Source: an uncultured Nitrosomonadales bacterium (GTDB lineage: Bacteria; Pseudomonadota; Gammaproteobacteria; Burkholderiales; Gallionellaceae). From it: 35,141 bases of DNA. Shown here piece by piece: positions 15,025 through 22,660 of this stretch. The position numbers were made by a program, and so were the translations under genes. Under the pieces are notes generated by a model that had not been told where the DNA came from, searched no databases, and saw only the letters and a list, made by a program, of their open reading frames with translations. The DNA lies in assembly GCA_903885165.1 (NCBI GenBank), contig CAISHO010000053.1:1-35141 (forward strand), read 5' to 3'. Position 1 is the first letter of the stretch. The number at the start of each line of letters is the position of its first letter.

Positions 15025-17409
15025 TTGAATAATCAATTAGATAATAATCTTCGTGCTGAGGCTGAACATCGTATCGGCGAATTTCCTATGATCAGTGAAG
15101 CGCTCCCGGACAAGAATCTGCTGCACGAGCTTCAGGTACATCAGATAGAACTGGAAATGCAGAATGAAACCCTGCTACAAGCGCAATTGGCGCTGGAGGA
15201 TTCAAACGCGCGCTACAAGGATTTATACGATTTTGCGCCTGTCGGCTATTTGACGCTCGATAAAGATGGCTTGATTGTTGAGTCGAATCTCACCGCAGCC
15301 AGCTTGTTGGGCGTGGAGCGCAAGCCGTTGTCGGGTCGTCCATTTTCCCGGTATATCGGCGTGGAATCGTTGGCTCAGTGGCGTCGATATTTTCGGGAAA
15401 TATTGAAAGATGAAGCCTCGCAACTGACTGAGTTGATGCTCAGGCACAGTGATGGTCGTGAAATGTATGCCGGGTTTGCAGGTCGCCGTGTTTCACCGGA
15501 GCGCGTGCGTATTACCTTTCGCGATACCACGCAACGCAGGCTGGCCCAGATAGCGCTTGCGGAAAGCCGGGAACTGTTGAGTTTGTTTATTCAATATGCG
15601 CCTTCGGCCATTGCGATGTTTGACAAGGAGATGCGCTATGTCGCGTACAGTCGGCGCTGGATTACAGATTATAATTTGGCGGACAGGGGTGATTTAACCG
15701 GTCTTAGCCACTATGATGTTTTTCCTGAGATACCTGAATGCTGGCGGGCAATTCACCGGCGTTGTGTGGCCGGGGCTGTTGAGAAAAGTGAACAAGAACT
15801 GTTTCAACGCGAGGACGGGAGGGTGGACTGGGTGCGCTGGGAAATCCGTCCCTGGCGGCACGCCAACGGCGAAATCGCCGGCGTCATTCTTTTTTCGGAG
15901 GTGATTACCGAGCGGGTGCAGACGGAAAAAAAATTGCGTGAATCAGAGGAAAAGTTCAAGTCTATTTTTGAAGGTGCGCTTGACGGCATTATCATGCTGG
16001 ATCCTGAAAACAGCCGCTTCGTTAGCGTCAATCCGGCATTTTGTGCGGCGCTAGGTTATCAACGGGATGAGTTAGTGAATTTGGCGGTGCAGGATATTCA
16101 TCCGGCGGAAGATATGCCATGGATTATTGAGGATATTCAAAGACATCTGCATGGCGAGATACAAATGAGTACCGATATTCCTGTCTTGCGTCGGGATGGT
16201 TCTGTTTTTTACGCAGATATCAAGTCATCGCCCGTCGTGCTTCAGGGTAAAACGTATCTGGTCGCTGTGTTTCGCGATAATTCGATGCGCCGCAAGTTGG
16301 AAGAAGTACGTCGTATCAGTGAGCTCAAACATCGCTTGCTATTTGAGTCTTCGCACGATGCGTTGATGATATTGTCGCCACCCTCCTGGCAGTTTAGCGG
16401 GGCGAATCGGGCGACCCTGCAATTATTTGGCGCTGTGAGTGAGAGCGAATTTCTGGGGCGGGGACCGTGGGACGTATCGCCCGAGTTTCAGCCTGATGGT
16501 GAAAATTCCAGCGAGCAGGCGCTCAAGGTGATAGAGACGACCATGAAGGAGGGCTCGCATTTCTTTGAATGGTTACATCAGCGCATGGATGGCACGCTGT
16601 TTTTTTCCGAGGTGTTGTTGACCCGGATAGACTTGGGAGCGGAGGTGTTTATCCAGGCAACTGTGCGCGATATTACCAATCGCCGTCAGGCAGATAATGC
16701 CCTCCGTGAATCTCAGCAGATGTTGCGGGAGCTGGCGGCGCAGAGTGCCGCCACGCGTGAGGCCGAGTTGAAACATGTCGCCCGCGAAGTACACGATGAG
16801 TTGGGGCAGATTTTAACGGCCTTGCGCATGGATATTTCGCTGATACGCATGCAGTTCGGCCAGAAAAATCCCGAGTTGCATCAAAAAATTCAGGATATGA
16901 TGGTGCTGGTGGATAAGGCAATACAGGGCGTGCGTGATGTCACGGTCAATTTGCGTCCGCCCGCGTTAGATATGGGGCTGGTTCCGGCGCTCACCTGGCT
17001 GACCAAGGATTTTAACTCACGCAACAACACCGTCTGTTACTTGCGTCTGATCAATCATCTCGATGAGTTGAGCGAAACGCAGACGGTGGTGATTTTTCGT
17101 ATTGTGCAGGAGTCGTTGACCAATGTAGCTCGCCACGCGGCGGCGTCCCGTGTCGATATTACGCTGGCTCAAGTCGAGTCCGGGGTGGAGGTCACCGTAC
17201 TGGATGACGGGCACGGCTTTGATACGGTACAGAAGCCCACAAAAAAGTCCTTTGGACTGCTCGGTATCATGGAGCGTGCGTTGGCCGTGAATGGTCGGGT
17301 TAATGTGGTCAGTGTTCCTGGAAAAGGGACGGTGATTTCCGTCTATATTCCATTTGATAGTGTAAGGCCGAAGAGAAGGAAAAATGATGATACGAATGCT
17401 AATCGCTGA
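15025..17409 (+). CDS. Multi-PAS sensor histidine kinase, NarX/DegS type (HisKA_3)
   Basis: A soluble sensor kinase of 794 residues. The N terminus repeats the LLHELQVHQIELEMQNE segment of the preceding cyclase. Four PAS-type domains follow (about residues 70-170, 180-295, 305-425 and 430-560), then HisKA_3 with the phosphoacceptor His near 590 in AREVHDELGQ and a HATPase_c domain with ESLTNVARHA, LDDGHGFD and FGLLGIMERA. No transmembrane segment is visible, so the signal is probably intracellular (redox, ligand or haem in PAS). The first start is TTG at 15025 with a poor ribosome-binding site; ATG at 15088 is an alternative. The 3' end overlaps the response regulator gene, its clear partner. 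Confidence 0.9.
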   Translation: MNNQLDNNLRAEAEHRIGEFPMISEALPDKNLLHELQVHQIELEMQNETLLQAQLALEDSNARYKDLYDFAPVGYLTLDKDGLIVESNLTAASLLGVERKPLSGRPFSRYIGVESLAQWRRYFREILKDEASQLTELMLRHSDGREMYAGFAGRRVSPERVRITFRDTTQRRLAQIALAESRELLSLFIQYAPSAIAMFDKEMRYVAYSRRWITDYNLADRGDLTGLSHYDVFPEIPECWRAIHRRCVAGAVEKSEQELFQREDGRVDWVRWEIRPWRHANGEIAGVILFSEVITERVQTEKKLRESEEKFKSIFEGALDGIIMLDPENSRFVSVNPAFCAALGYQRDELVNLAVQDIHPAEDMPWIIEDIQRHLHGEIQMSTDIPVLRRDGSVFYADIKSSPVVLQGKTYLVAVFRDNSMRRKLEEVRRISELKHRLLFESSHDALMILSPPSWQFSGANRATLQLFGAVSESEFLGRGPWDVSPEFQPDGENSSEQALKVIETTMKEGSHFFEWLHQRMDGTLFFSEVLLTRIDLGAEVFIQATVRDITNRRQADNALRESQQMLRELAAQSAATREAELKHVAREVHDELGQILTALRMDISLIRMQFGQKNPELHQKIQDMMVLVDKAIQGVRDVTVNLRPPALDMGLVPALTWLTKDFNSRNNTVCYLRLINHLDELSETQTVVIFRIVQESLTNVARHAAASRVDITLAQVESGVEVTVLDDGHGFDTVQKPTKKSFGLLGIMERALAVNGRVNVVSVPGKGTVISVYIPFDSVRPKRRKNDDTNANR

Positions 17410-18025
17410 CGATCACGCCATCGTGCGGGAAGGTTTGAAAAAGATATTTTCATTGATACCGGATGTGGAGGTGGTGGCTGAAGCGGGCGATGGCGCCGAG
17501 GTGTTACGCCATCTGGCCGGGCCCGCAGACTTCGATTTGTTGCTGCTGGATTTGACCATGCCCGGGTTGAGCGGAATTACCCTGATCGAACGTATCAAGA
17601 CGCGTTGCCCGAATTTGCCGATTTTGATTTTTTCCATGCACAATGAGTCGCAAATCGCCCTGCGCACCATCAAGGCCGGCGCTTCCGGGTATATCGCCAA
17701 AGACAGCGATCCCGAGGTGTTGTTAGCGGCCATACGGCGGGTGGCGGATGGCGGCAAGTATATAGACCCTAAACTGGCTGAACAACTGGCTTTCGAGTCG
17801 GTCTTTCCCGAACAGCGGGAGCCGCATGCCAGATTGTCTGATCGGGAGTTTGAGATTTTCAGGCTGTTAGTCGCCGGTAAACGCGTTAATGAAATTGCTG
17901 ATCTGTTGTCGATTAGCAACAAGACGGTCAGTACCCACAAAATTCATCTGATGGGAAAAATGGACCTGACTAATGCCGCCGAATTGGTGCATTACGCCAT
18001 CGAAAAGAATCTCTTCCTGTATTAA
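17387..18025 (+). CDS. NarL/LuxR-family response regulator
   Basis: A 212-residue two-domain regulator. The receiver domain has the acidic pair in IADDHA, the phosphoacceptor Asp in LLLLDLTMPG (residue 55) and the Lys in YIAKDS. The C-terminal LuxR helix-turn-helix is LSDREFEIFRLLVAGKRVNE with the recognition helix NKTVSTHKIHLM. ATG codons at 17384 and 17387 both fit; AAGGA at 17376-17380 is better spaced for 17387. The start lies inside the end of the kinase gene, so the pair is translationally coupled. It probably binds DNA as a phosphorylated dimer; the palindrome at 18145-18158 downstream is a candidate site. Confidence 0.93.
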   Translation: MIRMLIADDHAIVREGLKKIFSLIPDVEVVAEAGDGAEVLRHLAGPADFDLLLLDLTMPGLSGITLIERIKTRCPNLPILIFSMHNESQIALRTIKAGASGYIAKDSDPEVLLAAIRRVADGGKYIDPKLAEQLAFESVFPEQREPHARLSDREFEIFRLLVAGKRVNEIADLLSISNKTVSTHKIHLMGKMDLTNAAELVHYAIEKNLFLY

Positions 18026-18060
18026 ACTCGAGATGCGGTGCGCCTCACGCCGCATTCCTC

Positions 18061-18116
18061 ACTCCTCACTCCTCACTCCTCACTCCTCACTCCTCACTCC
18101 TCACTCCTCACTCCTC
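18061..18116. repeat. Tandem heptamer array, eight perfect copies of ACTCCTC
   Basis: ACTCCTC is repeated eight times without error from 18061 to 18116, with a near copy (ATTCCTC) before and decayed copies (ACTCTCTTCCCACTTTCC) after. It starts 35 bases after the response regulator stop. Period 7 in a non-coding gap means copy number can change by slippage without breaking a protein. Related short-period repeats occur in three other gene gaps of this window. Confidence 0.95.
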
Positions 18117-18142
18117 ACTCTCTTCCCACTTTCCATTCTTTT

Positions 18143-18166
18143 GGTAGGGGAATTCCTATGCCTACC
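18143..18166 (+). promoter_or_regulatory. Candidate regulator-binding palindrome / hairpin
   Basis: TAGG-N6-CCTA is present at 18145-18158 (TAGGGGAATTCCTA), nested in a longer pair GGTAGG (18143-18148) and CCTACC (18161-18166). The spacing resembles inverted half-sites of NarL-type regulators, and the site stands 118 bases after the NarL-type gene and 137-160 bases before the stress-type genes. Binding is inference. An ATG at 18158 opens a 21-codon frame, but nothing marks it as a real gene. Confidence 0.4.
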
Positions 18167-18302
18167 GCGTTTTTACGGGTAGTAAAATCAGCCGTGTCTG
18201 ATGGCGCACTTCTATTCGTTTAAGCACAATGGCACCTGTTGAAAGCGCTTGTAGACATCGGGTTAGCCCGGTGCCAACGGTAAACGAACCTAGGGAGTCA
18301 TG

Positions 18303-18626
18303 ATGCGAAATCTAAAATTAGTGCCCGATGCGCTGTCAGGGGAAACCATACTCGATATGGTCAAAATGGCAGCCGAGCTGGATGAGCATCGTTATTTTCT
18401 GGAAAAAACCGTCGCCATCCGTACCGAACAATTGCTCAGACGGATCACGCTGCTCGAGTCCTGCAACGAGACCTTGTGCGCGAAACTAGCTAGTACCAAT
18501 AAAGAATTGGATACGCTCAAACAACAACTGGCGTGCCACAGCACTGTGCGCGCGTTGCCTCAGTTATACCTGATGAATCATCAAATCCCGCAAAATGAAT
18601 GGAGCGAACATACCACCGCCGTGTAA
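18303..18626 (+). CDS. Small coiled-coil protein of unknown function
   Basis: I do not recognise a family. The 107-residue product has a central amphipathic helix, from about residue 15 to 80, rich in Leu, Glu, Lys and Arg with heptad character (RRITLLESCNETLCAKL, TNKELDTLKQQL), so a coiled coil is likely. There is no signal peptide or membrane segment. AGGGAG at 18292-18297 is best spaced for ATG 18303; ATG 18300 is adjacent. The gene is the first after the heptamer array and the candidate operator, and it leads into the SAP-like/Hsp20 pair, so it may belong to a stress-response group. Similar helical segments occur as linkers in PAS kinases, but no kinase part is present. Confidence 0.65.
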   Translation: MRNLKLVPDALSGETILDMVKMAAELDEHRYFLEKTVAIRTEQLLRRITLLESCNETLCAKLASTNKELDTLKQQLACHSTVRALPQLYLMNHQIPQNEWSEHTTAV

Positions 18627-18684
18627 GTTTTTTGGCTAAATTTAACGTGTCTATGTGATTAATTTTTGTACTGGGAGATGGATG

Positions 18685-18888
18685 ATGAGGCTGGAAGTTG
18701 TACGCGTAATTGCTCAATCACATGGGCTTCGATCCGGGAAGCGTTCCAAAGAGGATCTGATTAAATCCATCCAATCGGAGGAGGGGAATTTCGATTGTTA
18801 TGGCACCGCAGTGCAGGGCGTGTGCGATCAGGAAACGTGTTTGTGGCGTACGGATTGTTTTGATAACTCAACAGAAGAAACATCATGA
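18685..18888 (+). CDS. Small SAP/Rho-N-like protein with a cysteine-rich tail
   Basis: A 67-residue protein. The first half, VRVIAQSHGLRSGKRSKED followed by LIKSIQ, has the helix-turn-helix pattern of SAP or Rho N-terminal domains, which bind nucleic acid. The second half has four cysteines (NFDCYGT, GVCDQETCLWRTDC), which might bind a metal or form a disulfide. Small proteins of this layout are, to my recollection, common hypothetical genes in betaproteobacteria. GGGAG at 18673-18677 favours ATG 18685 over ATG 18682. Its TGA overlaps the ATG of hsp20 (ATGA at 18885), so translation is coupled to the chaperone. Function unknown; a nucleic-acid-binding stress protein is plausible. Confidence 0.75.
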   Translation: MRLEVVRVIAQSHGLRSGKRSKEDLIKSIQSEEGNFDCYGTAVQGVCDQETCLWRTDCFDNSTEETS

Positions 18889-19334
18889 ATCTGGTTAAGT
18901 GGAATCCCTTCAGGGAATTGGAAGATGTCAGCAATCGTCTCAATAGTCTGTTCGGTAAGCTGCCGGCCAGAGGCGAATCAGGGGCCGATATGCTGGCTGT
19001 GGCGGACTGGATGCCTACCGTGGACATCAGCGAAACGGATGCGGGTTATCTGATTAAGGCCGAGATTCCTGAAGTCAAAAAAGAAGACGTCAAAGTCAAT
19101 ATTCAGGACGGTATGCTGACCATTTCCGGTGAGCGTCATCAGGAAAAGGAAGAGAAGAGTCAGAAGTTTCACCGCATCGAACGCGCTTATGGCAGTTTTT
19201 CACGCAGTTTCAGAATGCCTGATGATGCCGATGAAAATACCGTGAATGCAGAATTCAAGGACGGCATGCTCAATGTCACCTTACCTAAGTCAAAGAAGGC
19301 AGAAACCAAATCTGTCAGTGTCAGTATCGCGTAG
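18885..19334 (+). CDS. Small heat-shock protein, Hsp20/alpha-crystallin family
   Basis: An ATP-independent holdase of 149 residues that binds unfolding proteins in the cytoplasm. The alpha-crystallin domain spans about residues 43-140 (WMPTVDISETDAGYLIKAEI, then VNIQDGMLTISGER and FKDGMLNVTLPK, the GxL-type end motif). The N terminus MNLVKWNPFRELEDV is typical of the class. The short C-terminal tail ends VSVSIA, an I/V-x-I-type contact motif used in oligomer assembly. It overlaps the SAP-like gene by ATGA. A hairpin follows directly downstream. No clear heat-shock promoter was identified. Confidence 0.95.
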   Translation: MNLVKWNPFRELEDVSNRLNSLFGKLPARGESGADMLAVADWMPTVDISETDAGYLIKAEIPEVKKEDVKVNIQDGMLTISGERHQEKEEKSQKFHRIERAYGSFSRSFRMPDDADENTVNAEFKDGMLNVTLPKSKKAETKSVSVSIA

Positions 19335-19339
19335 CGATA

Positions 19340-19392
19340 CCTTATCCCTCTTTCCTGCCGGGGGGCAAAAAGGGAAGAGGGAGTACATAAGG
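19340..19392 (+). terminator. Long imperfect hairpin after hsp20
   Basis: CCTTAT (19340-19345) pairs with ATAAGG (19387-19392), CCCTCTTTCC (19346-19355) pairs with GGGAAGAGGG (19372-19381) with one wobble, and TGCC pairs with GGCA around the loop. There is no T tract, so it may protect the hsp20 mRNA end or act as a weak terminator before the cold-shock gene. Confidence 0.5.
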
Positions 19393-19443
19393 TGGTAGTT
19401 GAAAAAGGTAGTGGTAATTTTCTATAAAGTTAAGGAGAGTGTC

Positions 19444-19650
19444 ATGACTAAGGGTACGGTTAAATGGTTTAACGATGTAAAAGGTTTCGGTTTTATTACG
19501 CCCGATGATGGTACGGCAGATATGTTCGCCCATTTCTCGGCGATTACGGCTAAGGGATTCAAGTCGTTAAAAGAAGGCCAAATAGTCAGCTTCGAGGTGG
19601 TCAAGGGTGCGAAGGGCTTGCAGGCTGCCAACATTCAACCCGTTCAGTAA
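19444..19650 (+). CDS. Cold-shock protein, CspA family
   Basis: A 68-residue single OB-fold RNA chaperone that melts secondary structure in mRNA. The RNP1 motif KGFGFITP and an RNP2-like MFAHFSAI are present; the usual VFVHFS is changed to MFAHFS, a mild variation. The start ATG at 19444 has an excellent ribosome-binding site (AAGGAGAG at 19432-19439). The frame upstream of this ATG is open by chance. Its neighbours are Hsp20 and a hybrid kinase on the same strand, which suggests a stress group, although CspA proteins can also be constitutive. Confidence 0.95.
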   Translation: MTKGTVKWFNDVKGFGFITPDDGTADMFAHFSAITAKGFKSLKEGQIVSFEVVKGAKGLQAANIQPVQ

Positions 19651-19693
19651 GCGCAGGTTTTCAGGGTGTGTTGCGGTGAAGTGGGATGCTGAC

Positions 19694-20872
19694 ATGATCG
19701 CTGCGACAGAGCGCAGGCAGGGTGACTCGAGTCTGGTGCAAAGGATCGTTGAGGTCGAGCGTGCCAATCAGAATAAGAGCCAGTTCCTGGCGGTTGCCAG
19801 TCATGATTTGCGCCAACCGATACACGCCCTGGGATTGTATATCGCCGAATTACGGCGCAAAGTGTCCGGTGAGGAACAGCAACATCTGGTGGGGCAGGTC
19901 GAACGCTCGGTCGATGCCTTGTCCACCCTGATCGATGCATTGCTGGATATCTCCAAGTTGGATGCGGGTGCCGTTGTCCCGCAAAAACAGGTCTGTGATC
20001 TGTCTGAGTTATTTTCTCGTATCGCTGCCGATTTCAAGCGGGCAGCCAAAATTAAAAATATTCGTCTGGTGGTGCGGCCCGTCAGCGCCTATGTCTATAC
20101 GGATCCGGTGCTGCTCGAACGCATTCTGGTCAATCTGGTGAGTAATGCTGTGCGTTATACCAGGCCGTTCGGCTGTATCTTGTTAGGCGCTCGCCAGCGC
20201 GGTCAACAAATTCACATCGAGGTGCGCGACAACGGTATCGGTATTCCAGAGGGTATGCAAGATCATATATTCTGTGAATTTATTCAATTAAATCATGATG
20301 TTATTAGTGGTGAAAAAGGCTTGGGGCTGGGGTTGGCTATCGTCGACCGTTTGGTTAAGCTGTTGGGCCATCGTATCGAGCTACGTTCTGCGCCCTGTGT
20401 CGGGTCGCTGTTCACGGTTAAATTAGCCCGTGCGCTCAAACCGGTCGAGGTGTTTAGTCTGCCGGTTGATCCGCTGAGCGATGCTGAACTGCTAAGTGGA
20501 AAGAAAGTGTTGATCGTCGATGGTGATCTGCTGGTGTTGGATGGTACGGCGTTGATACTAGGTTCATGGGGTTATCAGGTGACAGCGTTAACAACCTTGG
20601 CGGCGGTACAGAAAAGGCTGGTTGAGGGGGAAAGCTGGGACCTGGTTATCAGCGACTATCAGTTGGATCGCGGGGCGACCGGCCTTGATGTGAGCGAAAC
20701 CGTGCGACAGCATTGCGCTACGCTGACTCCCTGTATCCTGATCAGCGGTGACACCAGTGTCATAGTGCAAAAAATGGCGGATGGCGCAGGCCACCATTTG
20801 CTGCATAAACCCGTCAAGCCCGCCAAGTTGCGATCTCTGGTGCAATACCATCTCAAGGAAGTGACCCATTAG
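19694..20872 (+). CDS. Hybrid sensor histidine kinase with C-terminal receiver domain
   Basis: About 392 residues: a very short N terminus, HisKA with the phosphoacceptor in ASHDLRQPIHALGLY, a HATPase_c domain (NLVSNAVRYTRP, VRDNGIGIPEG, GEKGLGLGLAIVDRL) and a receiver domain with the acceptor Asp in LVISDYQLDRG. There is no sensor domain and no membrane segment, so the input probably comes from another protein. The receiver's acidic pocket reads IVDGDLL instead of the usual VDDD, so one metal-binding acid is replaced by glycine. The start is uncertain: ATG 19694, GTG 19676 or further upstream, where the frame stays open into cspA. It lies 40-60 bases after cspA. Confidence 0.85.
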   Translation: MIAATERRQGDSSLVQRIVEVERANQNKSQFLAVASHDLRQPIHALGLYIAELRRKVSGEEQQHLVGQVERSVDALSTLIDALLDISKLDAGAVVPQKQVCDLSELFSRIAADFKRAAKIKNIRLVVRPVSAYVYTDPVLLERILVNLVSNAVRYTRPFGCILLGARQRGQQIHIEVRDNGIGIPEGMQDHIFCEFIQLNHDVISGEKGLGLGLAIVDRLVKLLGHRIELRSAPCVGSLFTVKLARALKPVEVFSLPVDPLSDAELLSGKKVLIVDGDLLVLDGTALILGSWGYQVTALTTLAAVQKRLVEGESWDLVISDYQLDRGATGLDVSETVRQHCATLTPCILISGDTSVIVQKMADGAGHHLLHKPVKPAKLRSLVQYHLKEVTH

Positions 20873-20909
20873 GTTGCCATCGCCTTAATTTAGGTTTAAC
20901 GTTGCGCCT

Positions 20910-21113
20910 ATGAAAACTGCACTATCTCCCATTGAATCTGAATTTGACTCTAATGAAGAAGCGGAGTCGTATGCGTGTTGGTTTCGTGCAAAGGTTCAGG
21001 AATCACTGGACGATAATAGCCAGTTGATCCCCCACGATCAGGTGATGGCAGAAATGCAAGCCGTCATAGATCAAAAATGCCTAGAACATGCTGCCCGTAC
21101 TTTGGCGAACTAG
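20910..21113 (+). CDS. Type II antitoxin, RelB/StbD-like
   Basis: A 67-residue antitoxin-type protein. The segment ACWFRAKVQESLDDNSQLIP followed by HDQVMAEMQAVI matches antitoxins that accompany ParE-like toxins (the YxxWFRAKVQ..L.D....IPHDEVMAEM pattern). In the family the C-terminal part neutralises the toxin and the N-terminal part represses the operon. The acidic N terminus (ESEFDSNEEAES) is longer than the minimal form. The 3' end overlaps the toxin gene by 26 bases. It starts 37 bases after the hybrid kinase gene, leaving little room for its own promoter. Confidence 0.85.
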   Translation: MKTALSPIESEFDSNEEAESYACWFRAKVQESLDDNSQLIPHDQVMAEMQAVIDQKCLEHAARTLAN

Positions 21114-21363
21114 GGCACGTTCGAGCCTGATTCAGATAAATTCCTACATTGCCGATCGTAATCCGGTTGCCGCCCAAAGGTTGAAGGATGCAATTGAGCA
21201 GGCTGTCTCCAACCTGCCGCAACATCCGTACCTTTATCGTCCTGGACTAGTCGCAGGAACGCGCGAGATCGTCGTGCATCCGAATTACGTTGTGGTGTAT
21301 CGGGTTGCCGTATCAGCGATTGAAATAATCAATGTCCTGCATACCCGGCAACAATATCCCTGA
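21088..21363 (+). CDS. RelE/ParE-family toxin
   Basis: A 91-residue toxin of the RelE/ParE superfamily. Seen: VLWRTRARSSLIQINSYIAD at the N terminus, the helix NPVAAQRLKDAIEQAV, LPQHPYLYRPG, and the C-terminal strands GTREIVVHPNYVVVYRV and IEIINVLHTRQQYP. This end (R...P.Y.V.Y.V......VLH.RQ) is the ParE pattern, which in characterised members poisons DNA gyrase; RelE members cleave mRNA instead. The gene looks intact. Its start lies inside the antitoxin gene, so toxin synthesis depends on antitoxin translation. Pairs of this kind are often acquired horizontally. Confidence 0.9.
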   Translation: MLPVLWRTRARSSLIQINSYIADRNPVAAQRLKDAIEQAVSNLPQHPYLYRPGLVAGTREIVVHPNYVVVYRVAVSAIEIINVLHTRQQYP

Positions 21364-21500
21364 AAATAACGCCTGTTGCGCTGGTTGCATCAGGTCTTGT
21401 ATGAGAATATTCGCAATACATCCATTAAATTATCAATGAAATCAATATATAACGCTTTGCGGCGATTTGTTGCGCCGGATCTGTTCGGTGAGGTGATGAA

Positions 21501-22655
21501 ATGAACTTTCGCACCTGCGACATCTTTTGTAACGTCATCGACAACTACGGCGATATCGGTGTGAGTTGGCGCTTGGCGCGGCAGTTGGCGAACGAGTTTG
21601 GCCTGTACGTGCGACTGTGGGTGGATGATCTGGCCAGCTTCGCTAAACTGTGCCCCGAGGCGGATGCAGGTTTGGATATGCAGCACCGGCGCGGGGTAGA
21701 GGTGCGGCTGTGGCCTCAGGCTTTTCCTGATGTGCAGGTGGCTGATCTGGTAATTGATGCGTTCGGTTGCGCTTTACCGTCCAGTTATTTGGCGGCGATG
21801 GCGGTGCGCGATGAGCCGCCCGTCTGGATCAATCTGGAATATCTCTCCGCCGAAGATTGGGTCGAGGGTTGCCATAAGCTGCCGTCACCCAAGCCGCCGC
21901 TGACCCGTTATTTTTTCTTCCCCGGATTTACCAAAAAAACCGGTGGCCTGTTGCTGGAACATGATTTGCTGGCGCGGCGCGATGCGTTTTTGAGCGATAA
22001 GAATCAGCAGCAGGCATTCTGGCAATCCATGGGTATGGAAATGCCGTCCGCTGACATCCTGAAAATCTCCCTGTTCGCCTATGAAAATGGAGCGCTCACC
22101 GGTTTATTCAACGCTTGGGCTGATAGCGCGCAGCGGGTGCTGTGTCTGGTGCCGGAAGGGCGCATCCTGCCGCAGGTCAGACAATATTTTGGCGATGAGG
22201 CTGCGGGGCAGGGCTATGTGCGCGGCAATCTTGAGGTGCGCGTGTTGCCCTTCGTTGAACAAGAGCGCTATGACGAATTGTTGTGGGCGTGCGATATCAA
22301 CTTTGTTCGAGGTGAAGATTCCTGTGTGCGTGCTCAGTGGGCAGGACGCCCGTTTGTCTGGCAAATCTATCCTCAGCACGATGCGGTGCACTGGGAGAAA
22401 TTGCAGGCATTTTTGAATCGGTACGGGGCAACGCTCGGTGCTGAAGCCGTGCCGGCGATGCAGAGTTTATGGCAGCAGTGGAACGATGAGGGGGATGCCG
22501 GTCAGGCGTGGTCCGCATTCGCAAATCAGCTCGGCCAGTTGAACCTCGGGGCGCAGGTTTGGGCGCAGCAATTATCGTCAAACAATCTGACATTGAATTT
22601 GCTGGATTTTTCGCAGGAAATCGGTACAATGCGCGCCTTCAAAATTGATGGTTAG
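21501..22655 (+). CDS. earP: EF-P arginine rhamnosyltransferase EarP
   Basis: EarP transfers rhamnose from dTDP-rhamnose to an arginine of elongation factor P, which is needed for EF-P to rescue ribosomes at polyproline stretches. The 384 residues match the usual length (about 375-390). The N-terminal catalytic region [20 protein letters not shown] contains Asp14 and Asp18, corresponding to the conserved Asp pair, and the nucleotide-sugar binding stretch [17 protein letters not shown] is present. It is GT-B in fold and cytoplasmic. The gene lies five bases before efp, the standard arrangement. The start ATG at 21501 has GTGAGGTGA just upstream. Confidence 0.95.
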   Translation: MNFRTCDIFCNVIDNYGDIGVSWRLARQLANEFGLYVRLWVDDLASFAKLCPEADAGLDMQHRRGVEVRLWPQAFPDVQVADLVIDAFGCALPSSYLAAMAVRDEPPVWINLEYLSAEDWVEGCHKLPSPKPPLTRYFFFPGFTKKTGGLLLEHDLLARRDAFLSDKNQQQAFWQSMGMEMPSADILKISLFAYENGALTGLFNAWADSAQRVLCLVPEGRILPQVRQYFGDEAAGQGYVRGNLEVRVLPFVEQERYDELLWACDINFVRGEDSCVRAQWAGRPFVWQIYPQHDAVHWEKLQAFLNRYGATLGAEAVPAMQSLWQQWNDEGDAGQAWSAFANQLGQLNLGAQVWAQQLSSNNLTLNLLDFSQEIGTMRAFKIDG

Positions 22656-22660
22656 CGAAC

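Noticed and set aside
18038-18223. Open frames with a repeating HSSLLTP peptide across the heptamer array
   Set aside because: They arise from a non-coding period-7 repeat (three units per seven codons), have no ribosome-binding site and no family resemblance.
18158-18223. 21-codon open frame starting ATG in the candidate operator region
   Set aside because: Very short, its ATG lies in the palindrome, and there is no independent sign of translation; not listed as a gene.
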